In this document: positions 1-5,071 of the stretch, piece after piece
Layout: each line of letters starts with the position of its first letter
How positions within the stretch are numbered: the stretch's first letter is position 1
NCBI GenBank assembly: GCA_900313775.1
Contig: OMSP01000125.1
Span: forward strand, 1 to 5,071
DNA: 5,071 nucleotides
Source of the DNA: an uncultured Eubacteriales bacterium
GTDB taxonomy: Bacteria; Bacillota; Clostridia; Lachnospirales; Lachnospiraceae
Direction: 5' to 3'
The notes under the pieces: generated by a model
What the model was told of the DNA's origin: nothing
What the model saw: only the letters and a program-made list of their open reading frames with translations
Database searches by the model: none
Position numbers and translations under genes: made by a program

Positions 1-259
1 AGTGCTGGAAGAGACCGGGATCAAAGTCGAGATCGACTCCTCATTCTCCCGCACGGTGGACAGTTTTCTGCCCGGCGATAAGCGCACGGTGACATTCTTT
101 CTCGGAAAAAGCCTGGAAGGACTCAAAGCCCCCGTTCCGCAGGAGAGCGAACTGAGCCTCGCATTCTGGGTGCCGGTCAAAAAGGCCCCCTCCCTTATCT
201 CCTATTCTCCCGACATTCAGGTTTTTAAAGAGGCGCTTGCGCACCTTGGAATTGCTTAA
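1..259 (+). CDS. Nudix hydrolase, 3' part (Ap4A hydrolase-like)
   Basis: This is the C-terminal part of a Nudix hydrolase whose start lies before the window. The 85 visible residues open with VLEETGI, which fits the last seven positions (UXEEXGU) of the Nudix box GX5EX7REUXEEXGU; base 1 (a) fits the third base of the Glu codon expected just before. The gtg at base 2 is therefore an internal valine, not a start. The two glutamates in LEET would be metal (Mg2+) ligands. After the box come a TVTFFLGKS strand, a Trp near visible residue 56 and a C-terminal helix. This pattern resembles the asymmetrical bis(5'-nucleosyl)-tetraphosphatase (NUDT2-like) group, which splits Ap4A into ATP and AMP. The substrate is inferred; other nucleotide substrates are possible. 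It ends at taa, 184 bp before hisZ, and is probably a separate transcription unit with no link to histidine synthesis. Confidence 0.85.
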   Translation, partial: VLEETGIKVEIDSSFSRTVDSFLPGDKRTVTFFLGKSLEGLKAPVPQESELSLAFWVPVKKAPSLISYSPDIQVFKEALAHLGIA

Positions 260-355
260 TCTCTGCGCCCGGAGTTGATTTTACGGACGATCACTATTAC
301 CAGCACATCTCCAGACTATCAAATACTCCGGTTTCTGTCATTCGAACTTCATATT

Positions 356-380
356 TATAATATATTTCCGGATATAATAT
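356..380 (+). repeat. TATAATAT direct repeat, possible UP element
   Basis: The eight bases TATAATAT occur at 356-363 and again at 373-380, 17 bp apart start to start, with TCCGGA between them. The stretch directly abuts the -35 box at 381, where an A+T-rich UP element contacting the RNA polymerase alpha subunit would sit. Each copy also contains a perfect TATAAT, but neither has a good -35 box at 16-18 bp or an extended TG, so a role as separate promoters is less likely. Function is inferred from position and base composition only. Confidence 0.35.
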
Positions 381-409
381 TTGACTTCTCTTCTCTACTG
401 TGTTAGCAT
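381..409 (+). promoter_or_regulatory. Main his operon promoter (sigma-70/SigA type)
   Basis: The -35 box is TTGACT (381-386, 5 of 6 consensus bases) and the -10 box is TAGCAT (404-409, 4 of 6), separated by exactly 17 bp. TG at 401-402 followed by one base makes this an extended -10, which would offset the weak -10 hexamer. Transcription would begin near 416, giving an untranslated leader of about 28 nt before hisZ. That is too short for a T-box, leader-peptide attenuator or other large RNA regulator, so control at initiation is more likely. Confidence 0.65.
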
Positions 410-414
410 AGTAG
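395..414. promoter_or_regulatory. Candidate operator: imperfect palindrome over -10 box
   Basis: CTACTGTGTTAGCATAGTAG reads as an inverted repeat in which 8 of 10 base pairs are complementary and the other two are G/T. It is centred between bases 404 and 405, so it covers the extended TG, the -10 box and bases almost up to the expected transcription start. A dimeric repressor bound here would block RNA polymerase. A TrpR/YerC-family regulator is one possible candidate, because that family binds palindromes of about this size, but the sequence does not identify the protein. Confidence 0.4.
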
Positions 415-432
415 CGTACTAAAGTGCTTGCC

Positions 433-438
433 GAGGAG
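433..438 (+). promoter_or_regulatory. Ribosome binding site of hisZ
   Basis: GAGGAG lies 5 nt before the atg at 444. It supports that start, and there is no atg anywhere between the Nudix stop codon and this one. Confidence 0.8.
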
Positions 439-443
439 AAACC

Positions 444-1565
444 ATGAAAAAAGACTATGCCAACCTTCTGAAAAACTCCGAGCGCGCCGTCTATGATCTG
501 CGCGCTCTCTACGAGTCGTACGGTTATCAGCTCTACAGGACCGGCAAATTCGAGGACTATGAGCTCTACGCCAGAAACAAGAGCTTTATCGGTTACGGCG
601 GGATCCTTACATTTACGGATCCGGTCGGCAGGCTGATGGCCTTAAAACCCGACGTCACACTCTCGATCGCAAAAAACTCCGCAGACGAGAAAGGTGTCGT
701 CCAGAAGTATTATTACGACGACGAAGTCTACCGCCTGATCCCGGGCAGCCCCGATTTCCGTGAGATCATGCAGACAGGCATCGAGTGTATCGGTGATCTG
801 TCCGATTATGATGTATGCGAGGTCATCACGCTGGCCGCACGCTCTCTCGAAGAACTCGGCGCTGATTATATCCTGGACATTTCCCATATGGGAATGGTCA
901 AGGGGCTGATCGAATTGCTGGCCCTTCCTGAAGAGGCGTCTGACGCCATCCTCTCCTGTATACGCAACAAGAATGCACATGAGAGCGCGGCGATCTGTAA
1001 AAGCAACGGTGTCTCCGCGGTACTTGCCGATGCCCTCACCGCGATGATAGAGACTTACGGTCCTATGGATGAAGTGATCAGCCGGATGGATCGCTTTATC
1101 GTCGGCGCGCAGATGCAGGAAGCTGCTGCAGAGCTCAAAATGATCCGTGATATACTCGTAGCTGAAGGTCTCGACGGACGTATCCGCTTCGACTTCTCAG
1201 TCGCCGGACATATGGGCTATTACGACGGTGTCATTTTTCAGGGTTTCGTAGAGGGGATCACCTCTTCTGTCCTCTCCGGAGGACGCTATGATCACCTGAT
1301 GAAGCGCATGGGACGCGCGAGCGGTGCCATCGGATTCTCCGTATCCCTGAGCAAGCTGGAGGCACTCGGTCAGGAAACCAGAGAAAATGATGTCGACATC
1401 CTCTTCCTCTGCGATCCATCCGATGATGTCGCCGCCGTGAGTCAGGCGGTCTCCGAACTGCGCGGAGCAGGCAAATCTGTTGTCGTGCAAAATACCAGAC
1501 CTTCTGCATTGAGAGCGGGAAGAACAGTCCGGCTGGTCGACGGGGAGGTCTGCGATGAAACGTGA
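444..1565 (+). CDS. hisZ: ATP phosphoribosyltransferase regulatory subunit HisZ
   Basis: HisZ is a histidyl-tRNA synthetase-like protein that does not charge tRNA. It forms a hetero-octamer with short-form HisG in the cytoplasm, is needed for its activity, and carries the histidine feedback site. The 373 residues show the class II synthetase core: LKPDVT (67-72, matching LRPEGT of HisRS), a motif 2 region (about 94-117, with VYR and FREIMQTGIE), and motif 3 (SGGRYDH at 278-284 and GAIGFS at 294-299). Around residues 251-262 the HisRS signature with its catalytic arginine is replaced by SVAGHMGYYDG; Gly255 appears to stand at the Arg position, as expected for an enzyme that has lost aminoacylation. 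Residues from about 311 form a short alpha/beta tail rather than a full anticodon-binding domain. Length is in the usual HisZ range. It is first in the operon, and its last 11 bases overlap hisG, which supports HisZ over a true HisRS. Confidence 0.95.
   Translation: MKKDYANLLKNSERAVYDLRALYESYGYQLYRTGKFEDYELYARNKSFIGYGGILTFTDPVGRLMALKPDVTLSIAKNSADEKGVVQKYYYDDEVYRLIPGSPDFREIMQTGIECIGDLSDYDVCEVITLAARSLEELGADYILDISHMGMVKGLIELLALPEEASDAILSCIRNKNAHESAAICKSNGVSAVLADALTAMIETYGPMDEVISRMDRFIVGAQMQEAAAELKMIRDILVAEGLDGRIRFDFSVAGHMGYYDGVIFQGFVEGITSSVLSGGRYDHLMKRMGRASGAIGFSVSLSKLEALGQETRENDVDILFLCDPSDDVAAVSQAVSELRGAGKSVVVQNTRPSALRAGRTVRLVDGEVCDET
1544..1548 (+). promoter_or_regulatory. Ribosome binding site of hisG, inside hisZ
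   Basis: GGAGG, within GGGGAGGT, lies 6 nt before the hisG atg and inside the last codons of hisZ. Ribosomes finishing hisZ would uncover or reuse this site, coupling the output of the two partner subunits. Confidence 0.8.
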
Positions 1566-2202
1566 GTATGTCAATATCGCGCTGCCGAAAGGCCGCCTTG
1601 GTCAAAAAGTGTACAGGGCCTTTGAGGAGGCCGGCTACGCTGCACCGGGTGTCATGGAGGAAACGCGTCAGCTATTATTTGAAAATGAAGAAAAAGGCGT
1701 ATGTTTCTTCTGGGTGAAGGCATCCGATGTCGCTATCTATGTCGAGCGGGGCGCCGCCGATATCGGTGTCGTCGGCAAGGATATCCTGCTGGAGACAGGC
1801 GCCAATGTCTATGAACTGCTCGATATGCAGCTTGGCGCCTGCCGGATGATGGTCGCCGCGCCTGAAGGTTTTCGCGATAACACTGAACAGACCCTTAAGG
1901 TCGCGACCTCATTCCCCAATATCGCACGCCGGTATTATCATCAGAAGAGCCGTGATATCGACATCATACGGCTGAATGGCTCGATCGAATTGGCACCGCT
2001 TCTCGGGCTGGCCGATGTGATCGTCGATCTGGTCGAGACCGGCAACACTTTAAAAGCTAACGGACTTGAGCCGAGAGAAGAGATCGTCTCTGTCAGCGCG
2101 CGGCTGATCGCCAATAAAGCAAGCTTTAAATTTAAATCCGATTCGATCCGAGCGATCACGGAAGCGCTGAGTGAAAACTTGCGTGATACAATACTGAAGT
2201 GA
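1555..2202 (+). CDS. hisG: ATP phosphoribosyltransferase, short form HisG
   Basis: HisG catalyses the first committed step of histidine synthesis, joining ATP and PRPP to give phosphoribosyl-ATP and pyrophosphate. The 215 residues match the short form: ALPKGRLG (9-16) near the N-terminus, VKASDVAIYVERGAADIGVVG (about 54-74) in the first lobe, VATSFPNIARRYY (116-128), and the PRPP-binding loop DLVETGNTL (158-166) followed by KANGLE. It stops just after the catalytic domains and lacks the roughly 80-residue C-terminal histidine-binding domain of the long form. It therefore needs HisZ, the gene directly upstream, for activity and feedback inhibition. The atg at 1555 has a strong ribosome binding site and matches the family N-terminus; it overlaps hisZ by 11 nt. 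No key residue is missing. Confidence 0.97.
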   Translation: MKREYVNIALPKGRLGQKVYRAFEEAGYAAPGVMEETRQLLFENEEKGVCFFWVKASDVAIYVERGAADIGVVGKDILLETGANVYELLDMQLGACRMMVAAPEGFRDNTEQTLKVATSFPNIARRYYHQKSRDIDIIRLNGSIELAPLLGLADVIVDLVETGNTLKANGLEPREEIVSVSARLIANKASFKFKSDSIRAITEALSENLRDTILK

Positions 2203-2222
2203 GAAGAAAGAACTGTTATAAT
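2194..2222 (+). promoter_or_regulatory. Possible internal promoter before hisD
   Basis: The gap between hisG and hisD contains TGTTATAAT (2214-2222), a perfect extended -10 box. A weak -35 candidate, CTGAAG (2194-2199, 3 of 6 bases), lies 17 bp upstream across the hisG stop codon. The -10 sits within an interrupted inverted repeat, CTGT and ACAG, at 2213-2226. A transcript would begin near 2229, right at the ribosome binding site of hisD. A perfect hexamer can occur by chance in an A+T-rich gap, so this is tentative. Confidence 0.3.
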
Positions 2223-2229
2223 ACAGCAT

Positions 2230-2234
2230 GGAGG
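2230..2234 (+). promoter_or_regulatory. Ribosome binding site that sets the hisD start
   Basis: GGAGG lies 11 nt before the atg at 2246 and downstream of the alternative atg at 2228, which it partly overlaps. The 2228 atg has only GAGAAG about 20 nt upstream, too far to serve. This favours 2246 as the real start, though the 11-nt spacing is a little long. Confidence 0.7.
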
Positions 2235-2245
2235 ATAAGTTAGTT

Positions 2246-3514
2246 ATGATTCGCCAGTATAAATACGAAGAGATCAGCGGTAACAAACTGTTTCTGCGTA
2301 CCCAAATGCCTACAAATGTCGCTGACACTGTCTCCGACATCATCCGTGATGTCAGACAGCGCGGTGATATCGCTGTGCGCGAATACTGCAGGCGCCTCGA
2401 TAAACTGATGGATGATACGGCGCTGGAAGTAACTCGCGGGGAGATCGACGCAGCCTATGACCGTCTCGATCCCGAACTGCGTACAACGCTTGAGAAAGCA
2501 GCAGGCAACATCCGCGCTTTCCACAAAAACCAGATCCGCTCCGGCTTCATGCTCAATGACCGTCCGGGTGTCGTCCTCGGTCAGAAGATCCTGCCGATCG
2601 AGAAAGTCGGCATCTATGTGCCGGGCGGCACGGCGGCCTATCCTTCGACAGTGCTGATGAACGGTATTCCGGCAAAACTAGCCGGCTGTGCAGAGATATG
2701 CATGGTCACCCCGGCCAAAGGAGGCGTCATCAAAGACTCCTTGTTGGCGGCGGCAAAGATAGCCGGCATCGACCGGGTCTTCCGTATCGGCGGCGCGCAG
2801 GCAATCGCCGCTCTCGCATCCGGCACAGAGACGATCCCGAAGGTCGACAAGATCGTCGGTCCGGGCAATGCCTATGTCGCCGAAGCCAAAAAGCAGGTCT
2901 TCGGCCGTGTAGCGATTGATATGATCGCCGGTCCGAGCGAGATCCTGATCGTCGCGGACGGAACCTGCGATCCCGATATCGTCGCGATCGATATGCTCTC
3001 CCAGGCCGAACACGACGCCTACGCGACAGCGGTACTCGTCACCGATTCTCAGAAACTGGCCGATGCCGTATCCGCCTCTTTGGAAAAGCAGATCCCGACA
3101 CTCCCGCGCGCTGATATCGCAGGAGCCTCGATCGAACGCAACGGCAAGATCATCATAACTCCCGATATCGAGACCGCGATCGACATGAGCAACGAGATCG
3201 CTCCCGAGCATCTTGAGGTCTGTGTCGACCGGCCGTTCGATTATCTCGACCGGATCAAACACGCCGGTTCAGTCTTTCTCGGCAAGAACAGCACCGAGTC
3301 GCTTGGCGATTATTTTGCCGGTCCGAACCACACGCTGCCGACCAGCGGTACCGCGCGGTTCTCAAGCCCGCTTTCAGTCGATGATTTCATTAAGAAAATG
3401 CAGTACTCCTACTACTCCGAGGAAGCGATACGGCGTGACGCGGACGATATCGCCCGCATCGGACGCGAGGAGGATCTCGAAGCGCACGCCCGCGCTGCTG
3501 AAGCGAGGAAATAA
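2246..3514 (+). CDS. hisD: Histidinol dehydrogenase HisD
   Basis: HisD is a Zn2+ enzyme that oxidises histidinol to histidine with two NAD+, the last two steps of the pathway. With the start at 2246 it has 422 residues, close to the usual 420-435. Visible motifs include VGIYVPGGTAAYPS (121-134), GGAQAIAALASGT (182-194), KIVGPGNAYV (202-211) and IAGPSEILIVAD (227-238). Residues equivalent to the zinc ligands are present: Gln253 and His256 in SQAEHD, Asp355 in GDYFAGPNH, and His414 near the C-terminus. The catalytic pair Glu321-His322 lies in APEHLE. An in-frame atg at 2228 would add six residues (MEDKLV), but the GGAGG site lies inside that extension, and MIRQYKY matches the normal HisD N-terminus. 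A 43-nt gap separates it from hisG, and its stop codon overlaps the hisC start by one base. The gene appears intact. Confidence 0.97.
   Translation: MIRQYKYEEISGNKLFLRTQMPTNVADTVSDIIRDVRQRGDIAVREYCRRLDKLMDDTALEVTRGEIDAAYDRLDPELRTTLEKAAGNIRAFHKNQIRSGFMLNDRPGVVLGQKILPIEKVGIYVPGGTAAYPSTVLMNGIPAKLAGCAEICMVTPAKGGVIKDSLLAAAKIAGIDRVFRIGGAQAIAALASGTETIPKVDKIVGPGNAYVAEAKKQVFGRVAIDMIAGPSEILIVADGTCDPDIVAIDMLSQAEHDAYATAVLVTDSQKLADAVSASLEKQIPTLPRADIAGASIERNGKIIITPDIETAIDMSNEIAPEHLEVCVDRPFDYLDRIKHAGSVFLGKNSTESLGDYFAGPNHTLPTSGTARFSSPLSVDDFIKKMQYSYYSEEAIRRDADDIARIGREEDLEAHARAAEARK
3506..3510 (+). promoter_or_regulatory. Ribosome binding site of hisC, inside hisD
   Basis: AGGAA, within GCGAGGAA, lies 3 nt before the hisC atg at 3514 and within the last codons of hisD. 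Together with the TAATG stop/start junction it suggests translation re-initiation. Confidence 0.65.
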
Positions 3515-4569
3515 TGAGCAGGTATATAAAGAAGGATTATAAAAACTTCATATCATACACACCGGGCGAACAGAAAAATGACGGCAGCTATATCAAGCTG
3601 AACACGAATGAATCTCCGTATGCTCCGGCACCTGCCGTACTGAACGCGCTGTCACGGGCAGACCTGGAGGCTCTGCGCCTCTATCCGGATCCGACGGGGA
3701 GAACACTCAAGGAGAAGCTGGCTGCACTCTACGGGGTTGAGTCCGACAATATCTTCCTGTCCAACGGATCTGATGATATCCTCAATTTCGCTTTCATGGC
3801 CTTTGTCGATGAGGACGAGGCGATCGCCTACCCAAAGATCAGCTACAGCTTCTATCCGGTGATCGCTAGACTCCACGGAATTAATGTCAACCGGGTGGCG
3901 ATGGCCGACGGTCTCATGATCGACTATCGCAACTTCTGCGGTTTGGGGCAGAATATCGTTATACCGAATCCAAATGCTCCGACCGGACAGGCTCTGACGA
4001 CCGGACAGATCGAGGAGATCGTTCGCACGAATCCCGATCACCTGGTGCTGATCGACGAGGCGTATGTGGACTTCGGAGCCGAGAGCGCGATCCCGCTGAC
4101 CAAACAATATGACAACCTCCTTGTCTCAAGGACATTTTCCAAATACGCGTCGTTTGCGGGAGGCCGGCTTGGCGTGGCGGTCGGCAATGCCGAACTTATC
4201 AAAGATCTCGCAAGCATCCAGTACGCGACTAATCCCTACAATGTCAACCGTCTCACAATGAAGCTTGCTGAGGCGACCGTTGACAGCGACGCCTATTACC
4301 GCGCGAATGCCGAAAAGATACGGGCAACGAGAGAACACGTGACAGCTGCGCTTAGGAAGATGGGCTTTAGTGTGCTGCCCTCTCTCGCTAACTTCGTCTT
4401 TGTCAGACATGATAAGATAGACGGAAGAGAACTCTATGAAGAACTCAAAAAGCGTTACATCCTGGTGAGACATTTCGATGATCCTGCCATCAGTAACTAT
4501 AACCGCATCTCGATCGGAAGCGATGAACAGATGGACGCTCTTCTTAAAGAATTAGCTGAAATCATATAG
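3514..4569 (+). CDS. hisC: Histidinol-phosphate aminotransferase HisC
   Basis: HisC transfers an amino group from glutamate to imidazole acetol phosphate, giving histidinol phosphate, with pyridoxal phosphate (PLP) as cofactor. The 351 residues fit the class I/II aminotransferase fold and the usual HisC length. Visible landmarks are KLNTNESPY (28-36), YPDPTG (57-62) in the substrate-binding part, SNGSDDIL (83-90), PNPNAPTG (151-158, with Asn154 contacting PLP), DEAYVDF (181-187, Asp181 and Tyr184), SRTFSKYASFAGGRLG (205-220, with Lys210 as the Schiff-base lysine) and RISIG (331-335, whose Arg would bind the substrate's amino acid end). The start overlaps the hisD stop as TAATG. Related aminotransferases could look similar, but the DEAYVDF and YPDP motifs and the operon context make HisC the clear choice. 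Confidence 0.96.
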   Translation: MSRYIKKDYKNFISYTPGEQKNDGSYIKLNTNESPYAPAPAVLNALSRADLEALRLYPDPTGRTLKEKLAALYGVESDNIFLSNGSDDILNFAFMAFVDEDEAIAYPKISYSFYPVIARLHGINVNRVAMADGLMIDYRNFCGLGQNIVIPNPNAPTGQALTTGQIEEIVRTNPDHLVLIDEAYVDFGAESAIPLTKQYDNLLVSRTFSKYASFAGGRLGVAVGNAELIKDLASIQYATNPYNVNRLTMKLAEATVDSDAYYRANAEKIRATREHVTAALRKMGFSVLPSLANFVFVRHDKIDGRELYEELKKRYILVRHFDDPAISNYNRISIGSDEQMDALLKELAEII

Positions 4570-4576
4570 GAGGAGG
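4568..4576 (+). promoter_or_regulatory. Doubled ribosome binding site of hisB
   Basis: AGGAGGAGG contains two overlapping perfect AGGAGG sites, 7 nt and 4 nt before the atg at 4581, and begins within the hisC stop codon tag. This is the strongest ribosome binding site in the window and suggests efficient translation of hisB. Confidence 0.8.
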
Positions 4577-4580
4577 CCGT

Positions 4581-5071
4581 ATGCGGCAAGCAGATATTAA
4601 AAGAGATACGAAAGAAACAAAAATAAATCTTTCTTTGAATCTGGACGGCACGGGGCAGAGCAGTATCGACACCGGCGTCGGATTCCTCGATCACATGCTT
4701 ACATTGTTCGCGGCGCACAGCCGCTGTGATCTGACCGTCGTCTGTGACGGTGATACCTATGTCGATGACCACCACACAGTTGAAGATGTGGCGATCTGCC
4801 TCGGGCAGGCGATCGATCAGGCACTCGGCGAAAAGCGCGGCATCACCCGCTACTCCAGCACGATCATACCGATGGATGAGGCTCTGGTCCTGACAGCGCT
4901 CGACATCTCCGGGCGCGGTTATCTGGGCTGGGCTTTGAAGATACCGACTGAGAAATGCGGCAACTTCGATACGGAACTTATCGAAGAGTTCTTTATGGCA
5001 CTGACACGGGAGGCACGCATTACGCTGCACATCCACTATCTCACCGGCAAGAATTCGCACCATATCATCGA
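4581..5071 (+). CDS. hisB: Imidazoleglycerol-phosphate dehydratase HisB, 5' part
   Basis: This is an open frame running off the window end, with 163 complete codons plus two bases (ga, probably the Glu of HHIIE). HisB removes water from imidazole glycerol phosphate to give imidazole acetol phosphate, the substrate of HisC. The usual single-function enzyme has about 195 residues, so roughly 30 are missing. Family motifs are clear: TGVGFLDHML (31-40), VDDHHTVED (61-69), RGITRY (86-91), PMDEAL (97-102), LDISGRGYL (107-115), ITLHI (147-151) and GKNSHHII (156-163). His38, His64, His65, Glu68, His160 and His161 are the expected types of manganese ligands. The N-terminus begins directly at the dehydratase domain, so there is no fused histidinol phosphatase domain of the enterobacterial kind; that activity must be encoded elsewhere. 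It starts 11 nt after the hisC stop codon. Confidence 0.97.
   Translation, partial: MRQADIKRDTKETKINLSLNLDGTGQSSIDTGVGFLDHMLTLFAAHSRCDLTVVCDGDTYVDDHHTVEDVAICLGQAIDQALGEKRGITRYSSTIIPMDEALVLTALDISGRGYLGWALKIPTEKCGNFDTELIEEFFMALTREARITLHIHYLTGKNSHHII

Noticed and set aside
2..4. gtg as the start of a small 85-residue protein
   Set aside because: It encodes the valine of REVLEETGI in the Nudix box. The reading frame is open to the window edge, so the gene is simply cut off at its 5' end.
269..331. Inverted repeat CCGGAGT (269-275) and ACTCCGG (325-331) as a terminator for the Nudix gene
   Set aside because: The stem is only 7 bp with a loop of about 49 nt and no run of T follows, so it does not look like an intrinsic terminator. 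No better hairpin is seen in this gap.
260..443. T-box riboswitch or histidine leader peptide upstream of hisZ
   Set aside because: There is no T-box core sequence, no atg before 444 and no run of histidine codons, and the best promoter leaves only about 28 nt of leader.
444..1565. True histidyl-tRNA synthetase instead of HisZ
   Set aside because: The catalytic arginine motif is lost (SVAGHMGYYDG), the full anticodon-binding domain is missing, and the gene overlaps short-form hisG.
2678..3262. Minus-strand open frame of 194 codons opposite hisD
   Set aside because: It is the shadow of a strongly conserved hisD frame, resembles no protein family, and lacks a convincing ribosome binding site. 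Long antisense frames are common opposite codon-biased genes.
4497..5063. Minus-strand open frame of 188 codons opposite hisC/hisB
   Set aside because: It lies opposite hisB, whose motifs are unmistakable on the + strand, and has no recognisable protein features of its own.
1..5071. Mobile elements, CRISPR arrays, tRNA or rRNA genes, or a hidden defence system
   Set aside because: Nearly all bases are accounted for by conserved metabolic genes. No transposase, terminal repeats, regularly spaced repeats or RNA gene signatures were seen.

Overview
This window is the 5' part of a histidine biosynthesis operon, all on the + strand, from what looks like a mid-G+C member of the Bacillota (probably Clostridia). 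The taxonomic guess rests on three things seen here: strong AGGAGG-type ribosome binding sites, the short form of ATP phosphoribosyltransferase (HisG) paired with a separate HisZ, and the tight order hisZ-hisG-hisD-hisC-hisB. No genus can be named from the sequence alone.

Layout: bases 1-259 are the 3' end of a Nudix hydrolase gene that began before the window, most like the asymmetrical Ap4A (bis(5'-nucleosyl)-tetraphosphatase) group. Bases 260-443 are an A+T-rich gap with no gene. It holds a good candidate promoter (TTGACT, 17 bp, TAGCAT with an extended TG), an imperfect 20-bp palindrome lying over its -10 box, and a pair of TATAATAT direct repeats just upstream. Then follow hisZ (444-1565), hisG (1555-2202), hisD (start placed at 2246, end 3514), hisC (3514-4569) and hisB (4581 to beyond the window end). 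Spacing is an 11-nt overlap, a 43-nt gap, a 1-nt overlap and an 11-nt gap, so a single transcript with translational coupling is likely. The 43-nt gap before hisD carries a perfect extended -10 sequence and may be a weak internal promoter.

How the genes work together: HisZ and HisG together form the first, feedback-controlled enzyme (ATP + PRPP to phosphoribosyl-ATP). HisB (dehydratase), HisC (aminotransferase) and HisD (dehydrogenase) act in the later half: imidazole glycerol phosphate to imidazole acetol phosphate, to histidinol phosphate, and histidinol to histidine. The missing steps (hisH, hisA, hisF, hisI/E and histidinol phosphatase) would be expected downstream or elsewhere.

The genes themselves are ordinary, and I found no new system, mobile element, CRISPR array or RNA gene. 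The points worth a second look are regulatory: the palindrome on the main promoter, a similar ten-base sequence before hisD, and the correct start of hisD.
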